Part shown: positions 43,544-52,669 of the stretch, piece after piece
Position numbering within the stretch: position 1 is the stretch's first letter
Layout: the number at the start of each line of letters is the position of its first letter
Assembly: GCA_035296325.1 (NCBI GenBank)
Contig: DATHBD010000068.1
Location: 21,597-85,596, forward strand
Length of the DNA stretch: 64,000 nucleotides
DNA from: DATHBD01 sp035296325
GTDB taxonomy: Bacteria > Actinomycetota > Actinomycetes > Mycobacteriales > Micromonosporaceae
Direction: 5' to 3'
The notes under the pieces: model-generated
Databases searched by the model: none
Seen by the model: the letters and a program-made list of their open reading frames with translations, nothing else
Told to the model about the DNA's origin: nothing
Made by a program: the position numbers and the translations under genes

Positions 43544-43600
43544 ATGTTCGCTATCGTCAACGTTTCCGCCGCCCCGTGGGTCGGCCCGACGGCCCCGTAA
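43544..43600 (+). CDS. Micro-ORF B2, 18 residues
   Basis: Sequence MFAIVNVSAAPWVGPTAP, stop TAA. AGGAGGTGA (43531-43539) is a nearly perfect anti-16S complement, 7 nt before the ATG. It differs from B1 at T3A, L4I, V8S and by loss of one Thr; the end PWVGPTAP is unchanged although ACC/ACG differ silently. It is followed by a 16-bp terminator hairpin and no further gene on this strand. Confidence 0.65.
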   Translation: MFAIVNVSAAPWVGPTAP

Positions 43601-43620
43601 CCATCCGCGCTGCACGCCCA

Positions 43621-43656
43621 GTCCGGTCCGCGGCACCCCCGTGCCGCGGGCCGGAC
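43621..43656. terminator. 16-bp bidirectional terminator after the cassette
   Basis: GTCCGGTCCGCGGCAC (43621-43636) pairs with GTGCCGCGGGCCGGAC (43641-43656) through 15 Watson-Crick pairs and one G-T pair; the loop is CCCC. It closes the cassette and also lies just past the stop of the convergent MFS gene. Confidence 0.8.
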
Positions 43657-43674
43657 CTTCCACGTTCGACAGAC

Positions 43675-45078
43675 CTACAGCACCCGCGGCGGAGTGTTGC
43701 CGGCCGCCACGATCGCCCGGCGCATCGGCACCAGCACCAGGATGGCCAACCCGACCACGAAGAACACCAGCAGCGAGATGATCGCCACCCGGTAGCTGCG
43801 GGTGATGTCGTAGGCCAGGCCGAACAGCAGCGGCCCGAGCCAACTGGTGCCCTTGTCCGAGATCTCGTACAGCCCGAAGTACTCGCCCTCCTTGCCCTTC
43901 GGGATGAGCTGGCTGAACAGCGACCGGCTCAGCGCCTGGCTACCGCCGAGCACGATGCCGATGGCGCCGCCCAGCAGCACGAACGGCACGGTCCGCTGAG
44001 CCGGCAGCAGGTACGCCGCGATCAACACGACGATCCAGAGCACGAGCGTGCCGATCACGGTCTTCCAGGCGCCGATGCGCCGGGCGACGGCACCCAGGCC
44101 GAGCGCACCGGCGAACGCGAGGAACTGCACCATCAGGATCGTCGGGACCAGGACCGTGTCGGGGAGCCCGAGCTCCTCCGTGCCGTACGTGCCGGCCAGC
44201 GCGATCACCGTCTGGATACCGTCGTTGTAGATCAGGTACGCGGCCAGGAAGAGCAGCGTCAACGGGTACGCCCGCAGGCTGCGCAGCGTGTGCCAGAGCT
44301 GCACGAAGCCCTCGGTGAGGGTGCTGCGACCCGGACCCACCGGCGCCGCGGTGGCCGGCCGGTTGCGCAGCCGCAGCAACGGGATGGTGGTGAATGCCGC
44401 CCACCACACCCCGGCCGAGACCAGGCTGTAGCGGGCCACGTCCCCGGTGGACAGGCCGAGCGCGCCCTTGCCGAGCACGGCGGCCACGTTGAGCAGCAGC
44501 AGGGTCCCGCCGCCGAGGTAGCCGATCGCCCAGCCGATGCTGGAGACGCTGTCGCGCTGGTCCGGCCCGGCGAGCTGCGGCAGGAACGAGTAGTACACGA
44601 CGATGCTGGCGCCGAAGGCGATGTTCGCGACCAGGAACAGGCCGGTGCCGAGCATGTACCGGTCCCCGGTCAGGAACAGGAACCCGATCGTGGCCGCCGC
44701 GCCGACGTAGGCGAAGAGCGCCATCAGCTCCTTCTTGCGCGAGGAGCGGTCGGCGATCGCCCCGACCAGCGGCAGCACGAACACCGTCAGGAACACCGAC
44801 AGCGACACGGCGTACGGGAACAGCGAGCCCGGGGCGATGGACAGACCCAGCGGGTGGATGACGGCGTCGCGGCAGGTCTCGGTCGAGTCGCAGCCGGCCG
44901 CGCGCTGGGCGATGGAGGTCAGGTACGGGCCGAGGAAGACGGTGACCACCGTGGTGGGGAACGCGGAGTTGGCGAAGTCGTAGAAGTACCAGCCGACCCG
45001 TTCGCGGCGGGTGCTGAGTTCACCGTCGGCGGGGTCGGGGTGACCGGGTGCGGGCGGAGCGGGTGCGTCGGTGGCCAT
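43675..45078 (-). CDS. MFS transporter, UMF1/Atg22-like
   Basis: A 467-residue protein with about 12 membrane segments. The start region WYFYDFANSAFPTTVVTVFLGPYLT and the cytoplasmic motif VGAIADRSSRKKELMA are characteristic of the Atg22/UMF1 branch of the major facilitator superfamily; SRSLFSQLIPKGKEGEYFGLYEISDKGTSWLGPL is the family's second signature. Members may export amino acids or other small metabolites; the substrate is unknown. The ATG lies 21 bp before the glycerophosphodiesterase stop on the same strand, so it may be co-transcribed with it and the dynamin genes. Confidence 0.9.
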   Translation of the reverse strand: MATDAPAPPAPGHPDPADGELSTRRERVGWYFYDFANSAFPTTVVTVFLGPYLTSIAQRAAGCDSTETCRDAVIHPLGLSIAPGSLFPYAVSLSVFLTVFVLPLVGAIADRSSRKKELMALFAYVGAAATIGFLFLTGDRYMLGTGLFLVANIAFGASIVVYYSFLPQLAGPDQRDSVSSIGWAIGYLGGGTLLLLNVAAVLGKGALGLSTGDVARYSLVSAGVWWAAFTTIPLLRLRNRPATAAPVGPGRSTLTEGFVQLWHTLRSLRAYPLTLLFLAAYLIYNDGIQTVIALAGTYGTEELGLPDTVLVPTILMVQFLAFAGALGLGAVARRIGAWKTVIGTLVLWIVVLIAAYLLPAQRTVPFVLLGGAIGIVLGGSQALSRSLFSQLIPKGKEGEYFGLYEISDKGTSWLGPLLFGLAYDITRSYRVAIISLLVFFVVGLAILVLVPMRRAIVAAGNTPPRVL

Positions 45079-45099
45079 AGCGGCGGTCCTCGGACGGCG

Positions 45100-45858
45100 T
45101 CAGGCGGCCCAGAGGCCGCGCTCGGAGTACACGTCGCGGAGGACCTCGACGCGATCGGTCATGATGCCATCCACACCGACGTCCAGGAAGTACCGCATCT
45201 GCTCCGGTGCGTCGATCGTCCATACGTGTACGTGCAGCCCGAGCCGGTGCGCGTAGTCGACGAAGCGTGCGTCGACCACCCGCACGGGGCCGAACCGCGC
45301 CGGGACCTGCGCCGCGACCACACCGGACGGTGGCCGGTACGCCCGCCGGCCAAGCCGTGCCGCGGCCCACAGCGCGGCCACCTCCCGCATGCCCATCGAC
45401 GTGGGCACCGCCGGACCGACCAGGCGGCGGATCGCGGCGAGCCGGGCGTCGGAGAACGAGGCCAGCAGTACCCGGTCGCTGGCGTCGGTGCGGGCGATGG
45501 CGGTGAGCGCGGGTACCAGCGCCGCGTCGGCCTTGACGTCGATGTTGAACCGGATCTGCGGCCACGTGCCGAGTACATCGTCGAGCCGCGGCACAGCGGC
45601 GGCCCCGCCGACACGCAGCGTCCGCAGGTCAGCCCAGCGCAGGTCGGCGATGCGGCCGGGCCGGCCGAGCAGCCGGTCCACCGTGCGGTCGTGGAACACC
45701 ACCGCCACACCGTCGGCGGTGGCGTGCGTGTCGGTCTCCAGATAGCGGTACCCCAGCGCGACCGCCCGCCCGAACGCCTCTGCGGTGTTCTCGTCCCCGT
45801 CGCCGGCCCCGCCGCGGTGCGCGAACGCCAGCGGGAGCGGCGCATCAAGGTAGGGCAC
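45100..45858 (-). CDS. Glycerophosphodiester phosphodiesterase
   Basis: The 252-residue TIM-barrel enzyme hydrolyses glycerophosphodiesters to glycerol 3-phosphate and an alcohol. Catalytic and metal residues are visible: AFAHRGGAGDGDENTAEAF (His, Arg, Glu), ETDTHATADGVAVVFHD (Glu, Asp, His) and FNIDVKAD. The GTG at 45858 gives the normal family start; the frame open further upstream belongs to the preceding gene in another frame. It overlaps the acidic-protein gene by 14 bp, suggesting a coupled operon. Confidence 0.92.
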   Translation of the reverse strand: MPYLDAPLPLAFAHRGGAGDGDENTAEAFGRAVALGYRYLETDTHATADGVAVVFHDRTVDRLLGRPGRIADLRWADLRTLRVGGAAAVPRLDDVLGTWPQIRFNIDVKADAALVPALTAIARTDASDRVLLASFSDARLAAIRRLVGPAVPTSMGMREVAALWAAARLGRRAYRPPSGVVAAQVPARFGPVRVVDARFVDYAHRLGLHVHVWTIDAPEQMRYFLDVGVDGIMTDRVEVLRDVYSERGLWAA

Positions 45859-46603
45859 GGCTCGTCCCCGGCGCCCACCAGTGCGCCAGCGCGTTGGTAG
45901 CCGGATCCTGCGAGGCCCGCAGTGCCGCCCACGCGTCGGCGCCGGCCGGCAGGTCCGTGCCGTCGTACGCGGCGAGGTCGGCGGGGTCCGGATCGACGAG
46001 GGCCGCGTCGCCCGGCTGCCGGCCGCTGCCCGCGACGCCGGGGTCGGCCCCGGCGTCGGGCCCGGAAACGCCTGCGGCGGCGACGCCTGCGGCGGCGACG
46101 CCTGCGGCCTGGTCGAGGTCCGGTCGGCCGAGCAGGGTCGGGTCGGCCCACGGGTACCCGTCCACCGGCTCCGGACGGTCCAGGCCCACCACCTCCGGCG
46201 GGAACAGATCCTCGGCCCACCGGCCGTCGTCGGCGTGTGGAACCAGGTCAGGGTCCGTGCCGACGACCACGCCGATGCCGGCGGCGGCCCGGTCCTCGGC
46301 GACCGGCCCAACCCCGGCCGGGTCGTCGCCGGTTACGTCGTCGCCGGTTACGCCGTCGCCGGTCACGCCGCCGTCGGGCACGCCGTCGGCGTAGCCGAGG
46401 TCCGGCTGGTGCGCCGCCGCCCAGTCGGGCTCGGCATCCGGCGGCACCGGCGCTTCGCCGGTGTCCGCCTCGGGGTACTGCGTATCGGTCGACGCCGCGG
46501 CGTCGACCGGTTCCGCGCCGTCCGGCGGGACGAGCGGGCCGAGGTCGGCGTCGTCCGCGACGGGCCAGTCGTCGCGATCCCAGTCGTGCTGCTCCATGCT
46601 CAT
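45845..46603 (-). CDS. Acidic low-complexity protein with short repeats
   Basis: A 252-residue protein with many Asp, Glu, Pro, Gly and Ala residues and no predicted membrane segment. Repeats occur at residues about 80-95 (VTGDG-VTGDD-VTGDD) and 165-180 (AAGV-AAAGV-AAAGV). The ATG overlaps the stop of the dynamin gene by 4 bp, and its end overlaps the phosphodiesterase. It is probably disordered and could be an interaction partner of the dynamin-like GTPases, but this is inference. Its reading frame is supported by the overlaps and codon use, not by homology. Confidence 0.65.
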   Translation of the reverse strand: MSMEQHDWDRDDWPVADDADLGPLVPPDGAEPVDAAASTDTQYPEADTGEAPVPPDAEPDWAAAHQPDLGYADGVPDGGVTGDGVTGDDVTGDDPAGVGPVAEDRAAAGIGVVVGTDPDLVPHADDGRWAEDLFPPEVVGLDRPEPVDGYPWADPTLLGRPDLDQAAGVAAAGVAAAGVSGPDAGADPGVAGSGRQPGDAALVDPDPADLAAYDGTDLPAGADAWAALRASQDPATNALAHWWAPGTSRALP

Positions 46604-48456
46604 CCCTGCCCCTGCGCGGGTTCGGCCGGTTCCAGCTGTCGTACCCGGACCAGAATGTCGTCAACCTGCCTGACGCGGGCCCGTAGCGCGTCGCGCTGCG
46701 CGACCAGGTCGGCGCGGCGCCGACCCCGCTCAGCCTTGTCCTGCGCCATCGCCTGTTCAATGGCGGCGAGTTGGGCGTCCAACTGCTGCACCCGCCGCTC
46801 GATCGCCTCGTCCAGGGCCAGGGTGAGGGCGTACTGCAGGTCGGTGAAGCGGTGCATGATCTCGTCGCCGAGCGCGGCGCGGGCCTCGGCGAGAACCTCG
46901 CGCAGCCAGATGCGGGCCTGCTGCCGATCGGTCATGACCTTGCGTTTCCACACCAGGAACGCCGCCGCTGCCAGCCCCAGGCCGACGCCGACCACCGGCA
47001 CGATTAGCCCGGCGCCCAGGCCCAGGGCGGACGCGCCGAGCGCCGCGCCCCGTCCGGCCATCATCGCGACCCCGGCCGAGGAGAGCACGACCAGGCCGTT
47101 GTCGCCGGCCGGGCCGTCGCGGCGGGGCTTGGTGGCCAGGGTGTGGCGCAGCCGGGCGTTGAGTTGGCGCAGTACCTGGTGCAGTTCGTCGGCGTTGAAC
47201 ACCTCCGCCAGTACCCGCTCGCCGACGGCGCGGAACCGGGCCTCCAGGTCGGCGGAGAGCTGGATGGACAGCGCGTGCAGCGCGTCGTCCACCTGCTGCG
47301 GCAGCTGCCGGAGCTGCTCGCCGCCGGTCGTGTCGATACGGTCGGTGAAGTGCTCCTGCACCGCCGCCACCGAGGTGCGCAGCCGCGCGGTCGCCTCGAC
47401 CCGGGCGCGCTGTGTCTCGATGTTGAGTGACAGTGACCACTGCCTGGACTCGCTGCGTTTGCGTGCGGCGACGCGGCTGCGCTCCTGCAGCAGGCGGGCG
47501 ACTTCGGCGGGGTCCGGGTCGGTCGCCCGGATCCGGTCACCGGCACGTTGGTCCAGGCCGACCAGCTCACTGCGGATCGACCGCAGCAGGTTGGCCTGCG
47601 CCAGCAGGTGTCCGCGGCCGGCCAGGTGGATCAGGGCGTGCTGCAACTGCGCAACGCCGGACTGGTGCAGCAGCTCCTCGGCGGCCGCACCGGTCGGGTC
47701 CGTGGCCGCCGCGGTGAGCGCCAGCTCGGCCAGGCGGGCCGAGACCGGAAACCACGCGGCGGAGCCGAACCGGGGCGCGTAGGCGCGCAGTTGGGCCCGG
47801 TTGGCAGCCAGGACGGTGCGCCAGCCGGGATACGCATCGATCTTGGCGAGGACGAAGACGACGACGTTGACCGTCTTGCTCGCCTCGACCAGGAACCGCA
47901 GCTCCGGCTCGGTGAACGGCGCCGACGCGTCGACCACGTACAGCAGCGCGGTGGCCCGACTCACCGCGTCCAGCGCGATCTCGGCGTGCACCGGTTCCAG
48001 CCCGCCGGTTCCCGGGGTGTCGATCACCGTCAGGTAGCGCAGCAGCGGCGCCGGGTAGGTGACCTCGATGCGTCGAGGTGGGCGGGTATCCGCGGCCCGC
48101 CGCCCGGTCAGCGTCGACCAGTCGGGCAGGTCGGCCAGGGCCAGCGGAACCGGTCCCACCTGGCCGGGCACGTAGGCGCGGGCGCCGGCGACCTCCCCGT
48201 GGCTGAACTCCAGGTATGCGGCGGTGGCGACCACGGCGTCCACCGGGGACAGGCCGGGCACCCCCAGCAGCATGTTCACCAGGCTGCTCTTGCCGCGTTT
48301 CGTCTCGCCCACCACCACGATGCGCGGGCGGGTCACCTCCCGAACCCGGATGTGGTCGAGGTCGGCCGCCGCGTCGCTGTCCACGGTGCGCAGATAGGCC
48401 AGCGCGTCGTCGATCCCGGTACGTAGCGCCGCGTCCAGCGGCTGGGTGCTCGCCAT
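46600..48456 (-). CDS. Dynamin-like GTPase with transmembrane segments (first of pair)
   Basis: A 618-residue bacterial dynamin-like protein. GTPase motifs: G1 GETKRGKSS (residues 50-58), G3 DTPGTGG and G4 LAKIDAY. The middle helical bundle follows. Residues about 455-503 are hydrophobic (VVLSSAGVAMMAGRGAALGA and beyond, ending FLVWKRKV), a membrane paddle, and the C-terminus is a charged coiled coil (residues about 540-605). GGAGGTG lies 9 nt before the ATG. Bacterial DynA/DynB and IniA/IniC stabilise septa or membranes. It starts 2 bp after the stop of the second GTPase. Confidence 0.88.
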   Translation of the reverse strand: MASTQPLDAALRTGIDDALAYLRTVDSDAAADLDHIRVREVTRPRIVVVGETKRGKSSLVNMLLGVPGLSPVDAVVATAAYLEFSHGEVAGARAYVPGQVGPVPLALADLPDWSTLTGRRAADTRPPRRIEVTYPAPLLRYLTVIDTPGTGGLEPVHAEIALDAVSRATALLYVVDASAPFTEPELRFLVEASKTVNVVVFVLAKIDAYPGWRTVLAANRAQLRAYAPRFGSAAWFPVSARLAELALTAAATDPTGAAAEELLHQSGVAQLQHALIHLAGRGHLLAQANLLRSIRSELVGLDQRAGDRIRATDPDPAEVARLLQERSRVAARKRSESRQWSLSLNIETQRARVEATARLRTSVAAVQEHFTDRIDTTGGEQLRQLPQQVDDALHALSIQLSADLEARFRAVGERVLAEVFNADELHQVLRQLNARLRHTLATKPRRDGPAGDNGLVVLSSAGVAMMAGRGAALGASALGLGAGLIVPVVGVGLGLAAAAFLVWKRKVMTDRQQARIWLREVLAEARAALGDEIMHRFTDLQYALTLALDEAIERRVQQLDAQLAAIEQAMAQDKAERGRRRADLVAQRDALRARVRQVDDILVRVRQLEPAEPAQGQG

Positions 48457-48458
48457 GG

Positions 48459-49970
48459 CTATGGCACCTCCGGTCGGGCGCGCAGCCGCTGGGCGAGCAG
48501 GTACAGACCGCGGTGCCCGACCAGCGCCACCCGCGACTGCGCCGGGCTGGCCTCGCCGACCGCGTACGCCCGCCACCGCGCCGCCGCGGCCAGTGCGGCG
48601 CGGGCCAGGTGATCCGGGTCCGTGGCGGGCAGGTCCAGGATCCAGCCGGGGTCGTCGGAGATGGCCAGCCGGTTGAGCTCACCCACCATCGGCGTCGGCA
48701 GGTCCACCGTGCCGGACCCGACCAGCTGCGCCGCCTGCAGCAGCCGCAGCCGGTGGTACTCCGGCTGGCGCAGCGCGCGGTCCAGGGCGTCGCGCAGCGT
48801 CTCGCGGTCCTGCGCCTGGTCGGTGTGTCCGGCGATGCGAGCCAGGCTGGACAGCGCCCAGCCGGCCTTGAGCGCGTCGGTGCGCCGCCGCAGCGTCGTG
48901 TCGAGCAGTTGGCGCAGCGCATCAAGGCCGGATGCCTGCAACAGCCCGCGGATCAGCTCCCCGCTGGCCAGTTGCGGCCGTTCGATCAACGCGGCGATCG
49001 CGAAGCTCACCCCGTACAGGTCGAGCAGCCGCAGCAACCGGGCCCGCACCTCGGGGGGGACCGGGCAGTCCCGGGTGGTGAACAGGTCCGCCGAGGCCAG
49101 CAGGATCGCGCGCTCGGCCGGTGGCAGACCGGCCAGGCGGCCGAGCGCCGCGCAGTCCGCCACGGTCAGCAGCCCGGCGCGGGTGGTCTCGGCGAGCAGA
49201 CCCACGACCGGCACCACCTCGGAGACCACCCGGCGCAGCACCCCGGCCTGGTCGTGCGCGATGCGCTCAGCGATCGGCCACGGGTCGACCCCGCCGGGCA
49301 CCAGCTTGTCGACCTTGGTGAGCACGCCCAGCGAGTTGATCGGACTACTGGACAGCCGGGCCGACGTCTGCTGAAACGACTCCAGCGCGGCGACGTCGTC
49401 CGCGCGCACCACCTGGGTGAACACGTAGAGCACCGCCTCCGCCCCGGACAGCGCGCCGGCCGAGTCCGGATCCAGCAGCTCGTCGATCGGCGCGGCACTG
49501 GTCAACACGCCTCTGGCCCGCGCGCTGACTGCCGCGTTGACCGAGGACAGCCCTGGCGTGTCGAGCACCGTCAGGTCCCGGAGCCGGTCGCTGGTCAGCG
49601 TCACGTCGACGTACGCGATCTCGTCGCGGGGAACACCCAGACGCTGCGGGACCATGCCCGCCTCGTCCAGCGGCAGGCTGATCCGGGCGCCACCGCGGCG
49701 TACCACGTCGACGCAGTCCGAGCTGCCGTACCGGAACCGGGTCACCACCCGCGTGCACTCGCCCACCTCGGTGGGCGCGACCCGCCGGCCGATCAGCGCA
49801 TTGACCAGGGTGGACTTGCCGGCCTTGAGGCGACCCGCGATGGCCACCCGCAGCGGTTCGCCCAGGCGCGCACGCACATCGCGCACCCGCGCCCGCGACC
49901 CGGCCCCGAGCTGGTGTGCCACCTCGTCGCACAGTTCGCCGACGCGTGCGCTGAGCGGTCCGGCTTCCAT
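48459..49970 (-). CDS. Dynamin-like GTPase without membrane segment (second of pair)
   Basis: A 503-residue dynamin-like protein. G1 GRLKAGKST is at residues 46-54, G3 is DTPGLS and G4 LTKVDKL. Helical bundles fill the remainder, and there is no clear membrane helix. Together with the next gene it makes a soluble/membrane dynamin pair like the DynA/DynB and IniA/IniC arrangement. ATG 49970 was chosen; GTG 49979 (three codons earlier) is as likely, since neither has a clear ribosome binding site. The gene diverges from the LAL regulator. Confidence 0.85.
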   Translation of the reverse strand: MEAGPLSARVGELCDEVAHQLGAGSRARVRDVRARLGEPLRVAIAGRLKAGKSTLVNALIGRRVAPTEVGECTRVVTRFRYGSSDCVDVVRRGGARISLPLDEAGMVPQRLGVPRDEIAYVDVTLTSDRLRDLTVLDTPGLSSVNAAVSARARGVLTSAAPIDELLDPDSAGALSGAEAVLYVFTQVVRADDVAALESFQQTSARLSSSPINSLGVLTKVDKLVPGGVDPWPIAERIAHDQAGVLRRVVSEVVPVVGLLAETTRAGLLTVADCAALGRLAGLPPAERAILLASADLFTTRDCPVPPEVRARLLRLLDLYGVSFAIAALIERPQLASGELIRGLLQASGLDALRQLLDTTLRRRTDALKAGWALSSLARIAGHTDQAQDRETLRDALDRALRQPEYHRLRLLQAAQLVGSGTVDLPTPMVGELNRLAISDDPGWILDLPATDPDHLARAALAAAARWRAYAVGEASPAQSRVALVGHRGLYLLAQRLRARPEVP

Positions 49971-50122
49971 CCGGCTCACGACACTTGGTGGGATCCGTCG
50001 CACCACTCGGTCACAATGCCTCCAAGCCGTCGAATGGGGGGTGAGCCTGCCGTCGGCCCCTACCCTACGAATATCCTGCCGCCGCACGATCCCATGTTCG
50101 TGCCACTTGTCCGGGAGGTCGC

Positions 50123-52669
50123 ATGCACACCGCGACTCCGCCTCGTGGTGGGACCGCAGGTCGGTCCAACCTGGTAGCGGCGGCCGTGACCGCGTTGGCC
50201 ACGCCAGGCCTCGTGGTTCTCACCGGTGGCCCGGGCGCCGGTCGCTCCACCGCCCTGCGCCACCTGGGTGCGGCGTTTCGCGGCCCGACCTTCGCGGGCG
50301 GGGCCCTCGCCATGCTGCGCACCGTGCCGGGGTTGGCGCTGTCGCGGGCGGTCCGGGTCCGCCTGCCGCCGCACGACCCCAACCTGCTCGCCGAGGCGGT
50401 GCGCAGCCGCGTCCGGCACGGCCTGCTCCTGCTCGACGACGTGCAGTGGGCCGATCCGGCCACCCTCGCCGCCCTGCCCGCGATCGCAGCGCACTGCCGC
50501 GTCGCGGTGGCCCTGCGGACGCCGCACCCGCTGTCGGCGCCCGTGGAGCAGGCACTGCGGGGCGCTGCCGCGGCCTGGCTGAGCGTGCCGCCGCTGGGCG
50601 CGCCTGAGGCCGCCGCGCTGGTGCGCCGGCTCGCGCCGGCGGCGGGGAGCACAGCCGTGGCCGAGGTGGTACGCCGCGCCGGTGGCGTCCCGCTCGCGGT
50701 CACCGCGCTGGCCCAGCATCTGGCGCAGGAAGGCACGCCCAGCGCGCCCCCCGAGGGCGGTGGGCCCCAGTACGCCATCGCGGTGGCCCTGGCCGACCTG
50801 ACCCGACCGGCACGCACGGCGCTGGCGGCGCTCGGCCTGCTCGGGCGGCCGACCGCGACCGGGGTGCTCGGGGACGGCGTTGCCGAGCTGGCCGGCGCCG
50901 GCCTGGTGGACGTCGCGGACGGGCTCGTCACCCCGGCGTCGCCCTACACCGCCGAGGTCGCGGCCGGCCTGCTGGATCCGGCGGAACGCCGGGCGGTGCA
51001 CCGCCGCCTCGCCGAGCTGGTACCGGCGGCAGAGGCCGCGCGCCACCTCGCCGCGGCCGACGACACCGCGGCCGCCTACCAGGTGGCGGTCGCCGCGGCC
51101 CGGGCCGCGCCAACCACGGGTGAGCGCGCCGAGCTGCTGCTGCTGGCGTGCACCTTGCCCGACGTCGTCGTGGACCCATCGGTACGGCTCGCGGCGGCCC
51201 GCGCCGCGCTGGACACCGGCCGGCCGGGCACCTGCCTGCGGCTCCTCGCAGCCGAGCCCGGCGCTGCCGACCCGGGCGCAGCCGACCCGTCGCGGGCCGC
51301 CGCGGTGGCTGTGCTGCGCGGGGAGGCCCTGCTGCAGCGCCAGCAGCCGGCGGCGGCGGCCAGCGCCGTCGCTGTGGTCGGGGAACACGCGGCCGAGGAG
51401 GCCAGGCTCGGCAGGGACCGGATCCGCCTGCTGGCAGCCCTTGCCACCGGCTCCGACCGGACCGGCGCGATGCTGGCGCGGATCGTCGCCGCGCACGGTG
51501 ACCCGCCACCCCATCCCGGATTGCGGGCGGCCGTCGCCGTCGCCCGCGCTGCCGCGCGCCGGCCCGGTTGGGAGTACGGTCTGGCCAGCGCGGCAGCCAC
51601 CGCGGGCGCCGCGGGGGACGTGCTGGCCGCCCGATGGAGCGCCTGGGCGCTGGTGGAGAGCCTCGCCGACGATGGCCGGCTGCGGGAGGCCGCAGCCGCG
51701 GCCACCTCAGCCGCCCAGGCCTGCGCCGATGATCTCGGCTACAGCTGGCAGACCCGCTTCGTTGCCGCGGCGCTGTGGTGCACCGCGTTGGGTGGCGACC
51801 TCGACCCGGTGCTGAGCCGCGCCGGTGACCTCCTCGGACGTACGCTGCCGGCCTCGGCCCGTGGGTACGCCGTCGCCGCGCTCAGCCTGGCCGAGGCCGA
51901 CAGCGGTCTGCTCCGCCCGGCCCGCGATCGGCTGCGCGGGCTGCCCGCCGGGTCCGATCGGCCGGCACCAGCCGCGATCCTGGACTGGGTTGCCCGCGAG
52001 GCGGCCTGGCTGGACGGTCAGCCGGACCTGGCCGCGGCAGGAGCGCCCCGCCCGGCGACCCGGGCGCTGACTGACGCCCTGCTCATCATCACGGGGTACT
52101 GGTCCGGCCACGACCTCGCCGCTACCGCCCGGGCCGGGGACGGGCCGCCGCCGCTGAACGCCCCGTCCCCGCCGGACGCCCCGCACGCCGGACCGGTCGC
52201 GCAGACGCTCGACGCCTGGGCGGCCGGCCACCGCGACGGGACACCCGGGGACCGGTTCCAGCGCGCCGCCGCGGCCTGGCACGGCGTGGCGCCCCGCGAG
52301 CAGGTGCGGTGCCTGCTGGCGCATGCGCTGTTCGACCCGGATCCGGCCAGCGCCGTGCCGGTGCTGCTCGCCGCGGAACGTCTCGCGACAGCAGCCGGCC
52401 TGGTCGTCCTGCTGGGCCGTACGCACCGGGCCCTGCGCCGCCACGCGGTGCGCCGCGACGTCCGGGGACGCCGTACCGGGGATGACCTCACCGACCGCGA
52501 GCGGGAGGTGCTGCGCCTCGTCGCCACCGGTGAACCGACCCGACGTATCGCCGGCCAGCTCGGCATCTCGCGCGAGACCGTGGAGACCCACATCCGTGCC
52601 GGTATGCGGAAGTTGGGCGCCCGGACCCGTACCGAGGCCGCCGCGCTCACTCTCGGAGCGCAAGCGTGA
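50123..52669 (+). CDS. LuxR-family LAL-type ATPase regulator
   Basis: An 848-residue protein: an N-terminal P-loop domain (GGPGAGRST at residues 35-43, Walker B LLLLDDVQWAD near residue 110), a long helical alanine-rich middle of TPR type, and a C-terminal LuxR HTH (LTDREREVLRLVATGE, RRIAGQLGISRETVETHIRAGMRKLG) near 790-830. The invariant lysine of Walker A is Arg-41, so ATP hydrolysis may be weak or absent. The start follows GGGAGG. The stop overlaps the next gene, which supplies a second DNA-binding protein. Target genes are unknown. Confidence 0.88.
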   Translation: MHTATPPRGGTAGRSNLVAAAVTALATPGLVVLTGGPGAGRSTALRHLGAAFRGPTFAGGALAMLRTVPGLALSRAVRVRLPPHDPNLLAEAVRSRVRHGLLLLDDVQWADPATLAALPAIAAHCRVAVALRTPHPLSAPVEQALRGAAAAWLSVPPLGAPEAAALVRRLAPAAGSTAVAEVVRRAGGVPLAVTALAQHLAQEGTPSAPPEGGGPQYAIAVALADLTRPARTALAALGLLGRPTATGVLGDGVAELAGAGLVDVADGLVTPASPYTAEVAAGLLDPAERRAVHRRLAELVPAAEAARHLAAADDTAAAYQVAVAAARAAPTTGERAELLLLACTLPDVVVDPSVRLAAARAALDTGRPGTCLRLLAAEPGAADPGAADPSRAAAVAVLRGEALLQRQQPAAAASAVAVVGEHAAEEARLGRDRIRLLAALATGSDRTGAMLARIVAAHGDPPPHPGLRAAVAVARAAARRPGWEYGLASAAATAGAAGDVLAARWSAWALVESLADDGRLREAAAAATSAAQACADDLGYSWQTRFVAAALWCTALGGDLDPVLSRAGDLLGRTLPASARGYAVAALSLAEADSGLLRPARDRLRGLPAGSDRPAPAAILDWVAREAAWLDGQPDLAAAGAPRPATRALTDALLIITGYWSGHDLAATARAGDGPPPLNAPSPPDAPHAGPVAQTLDAWAAGHRDGTPGDRFQRAAAAWHGVAPREQVRCLLAHALFDPDPASAVPVLLAAERLATAAGLVVLLGRTHRALRRHAVRRDVRGRRTGDDLTDREREVLRLVATGEPTRRIAGQLGISRETVETHIRAGMRKLGARTRTEAAALTLGAQA

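Larger units (their letters stand above)
43160..43613 (+). repeat. Tandem duplication (about 233 bp per unit) of a micro-ORF/terminator module
   Basis: Two consecutive copies each hold: peptide A, a hairpin with T-tract, a spacer with GGCCC/GACGA-like text and peptide B with a strong ribosome binding site. The starts of A are 232 bp apart and those of B 233 bp. Conservation is highest at the 3' end of A, the terminator, the ribosome binding site of B and the 3' end of B. Differences within the reading frames include silent changes (GCG/GCA, CCT/CCC, GTC/GTT, ACC/ACG), so peptide sequence rather than DNA alone may be maintained. Confidence 0.85.

Noticed and set aside
43165..43600. Classical amino acid attenuator (trp or his leader)
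   Set aside because: Each peptide has a single Trp codon and His codons are not clustered; no biosynthetic gene follows on the same strand.
43080..43660. Frames of 60-100 codons crossing the micro-ORF cassette
   Set aside because: They run through the terminators, lack ribosome binding sites, and do not align with the duplication.
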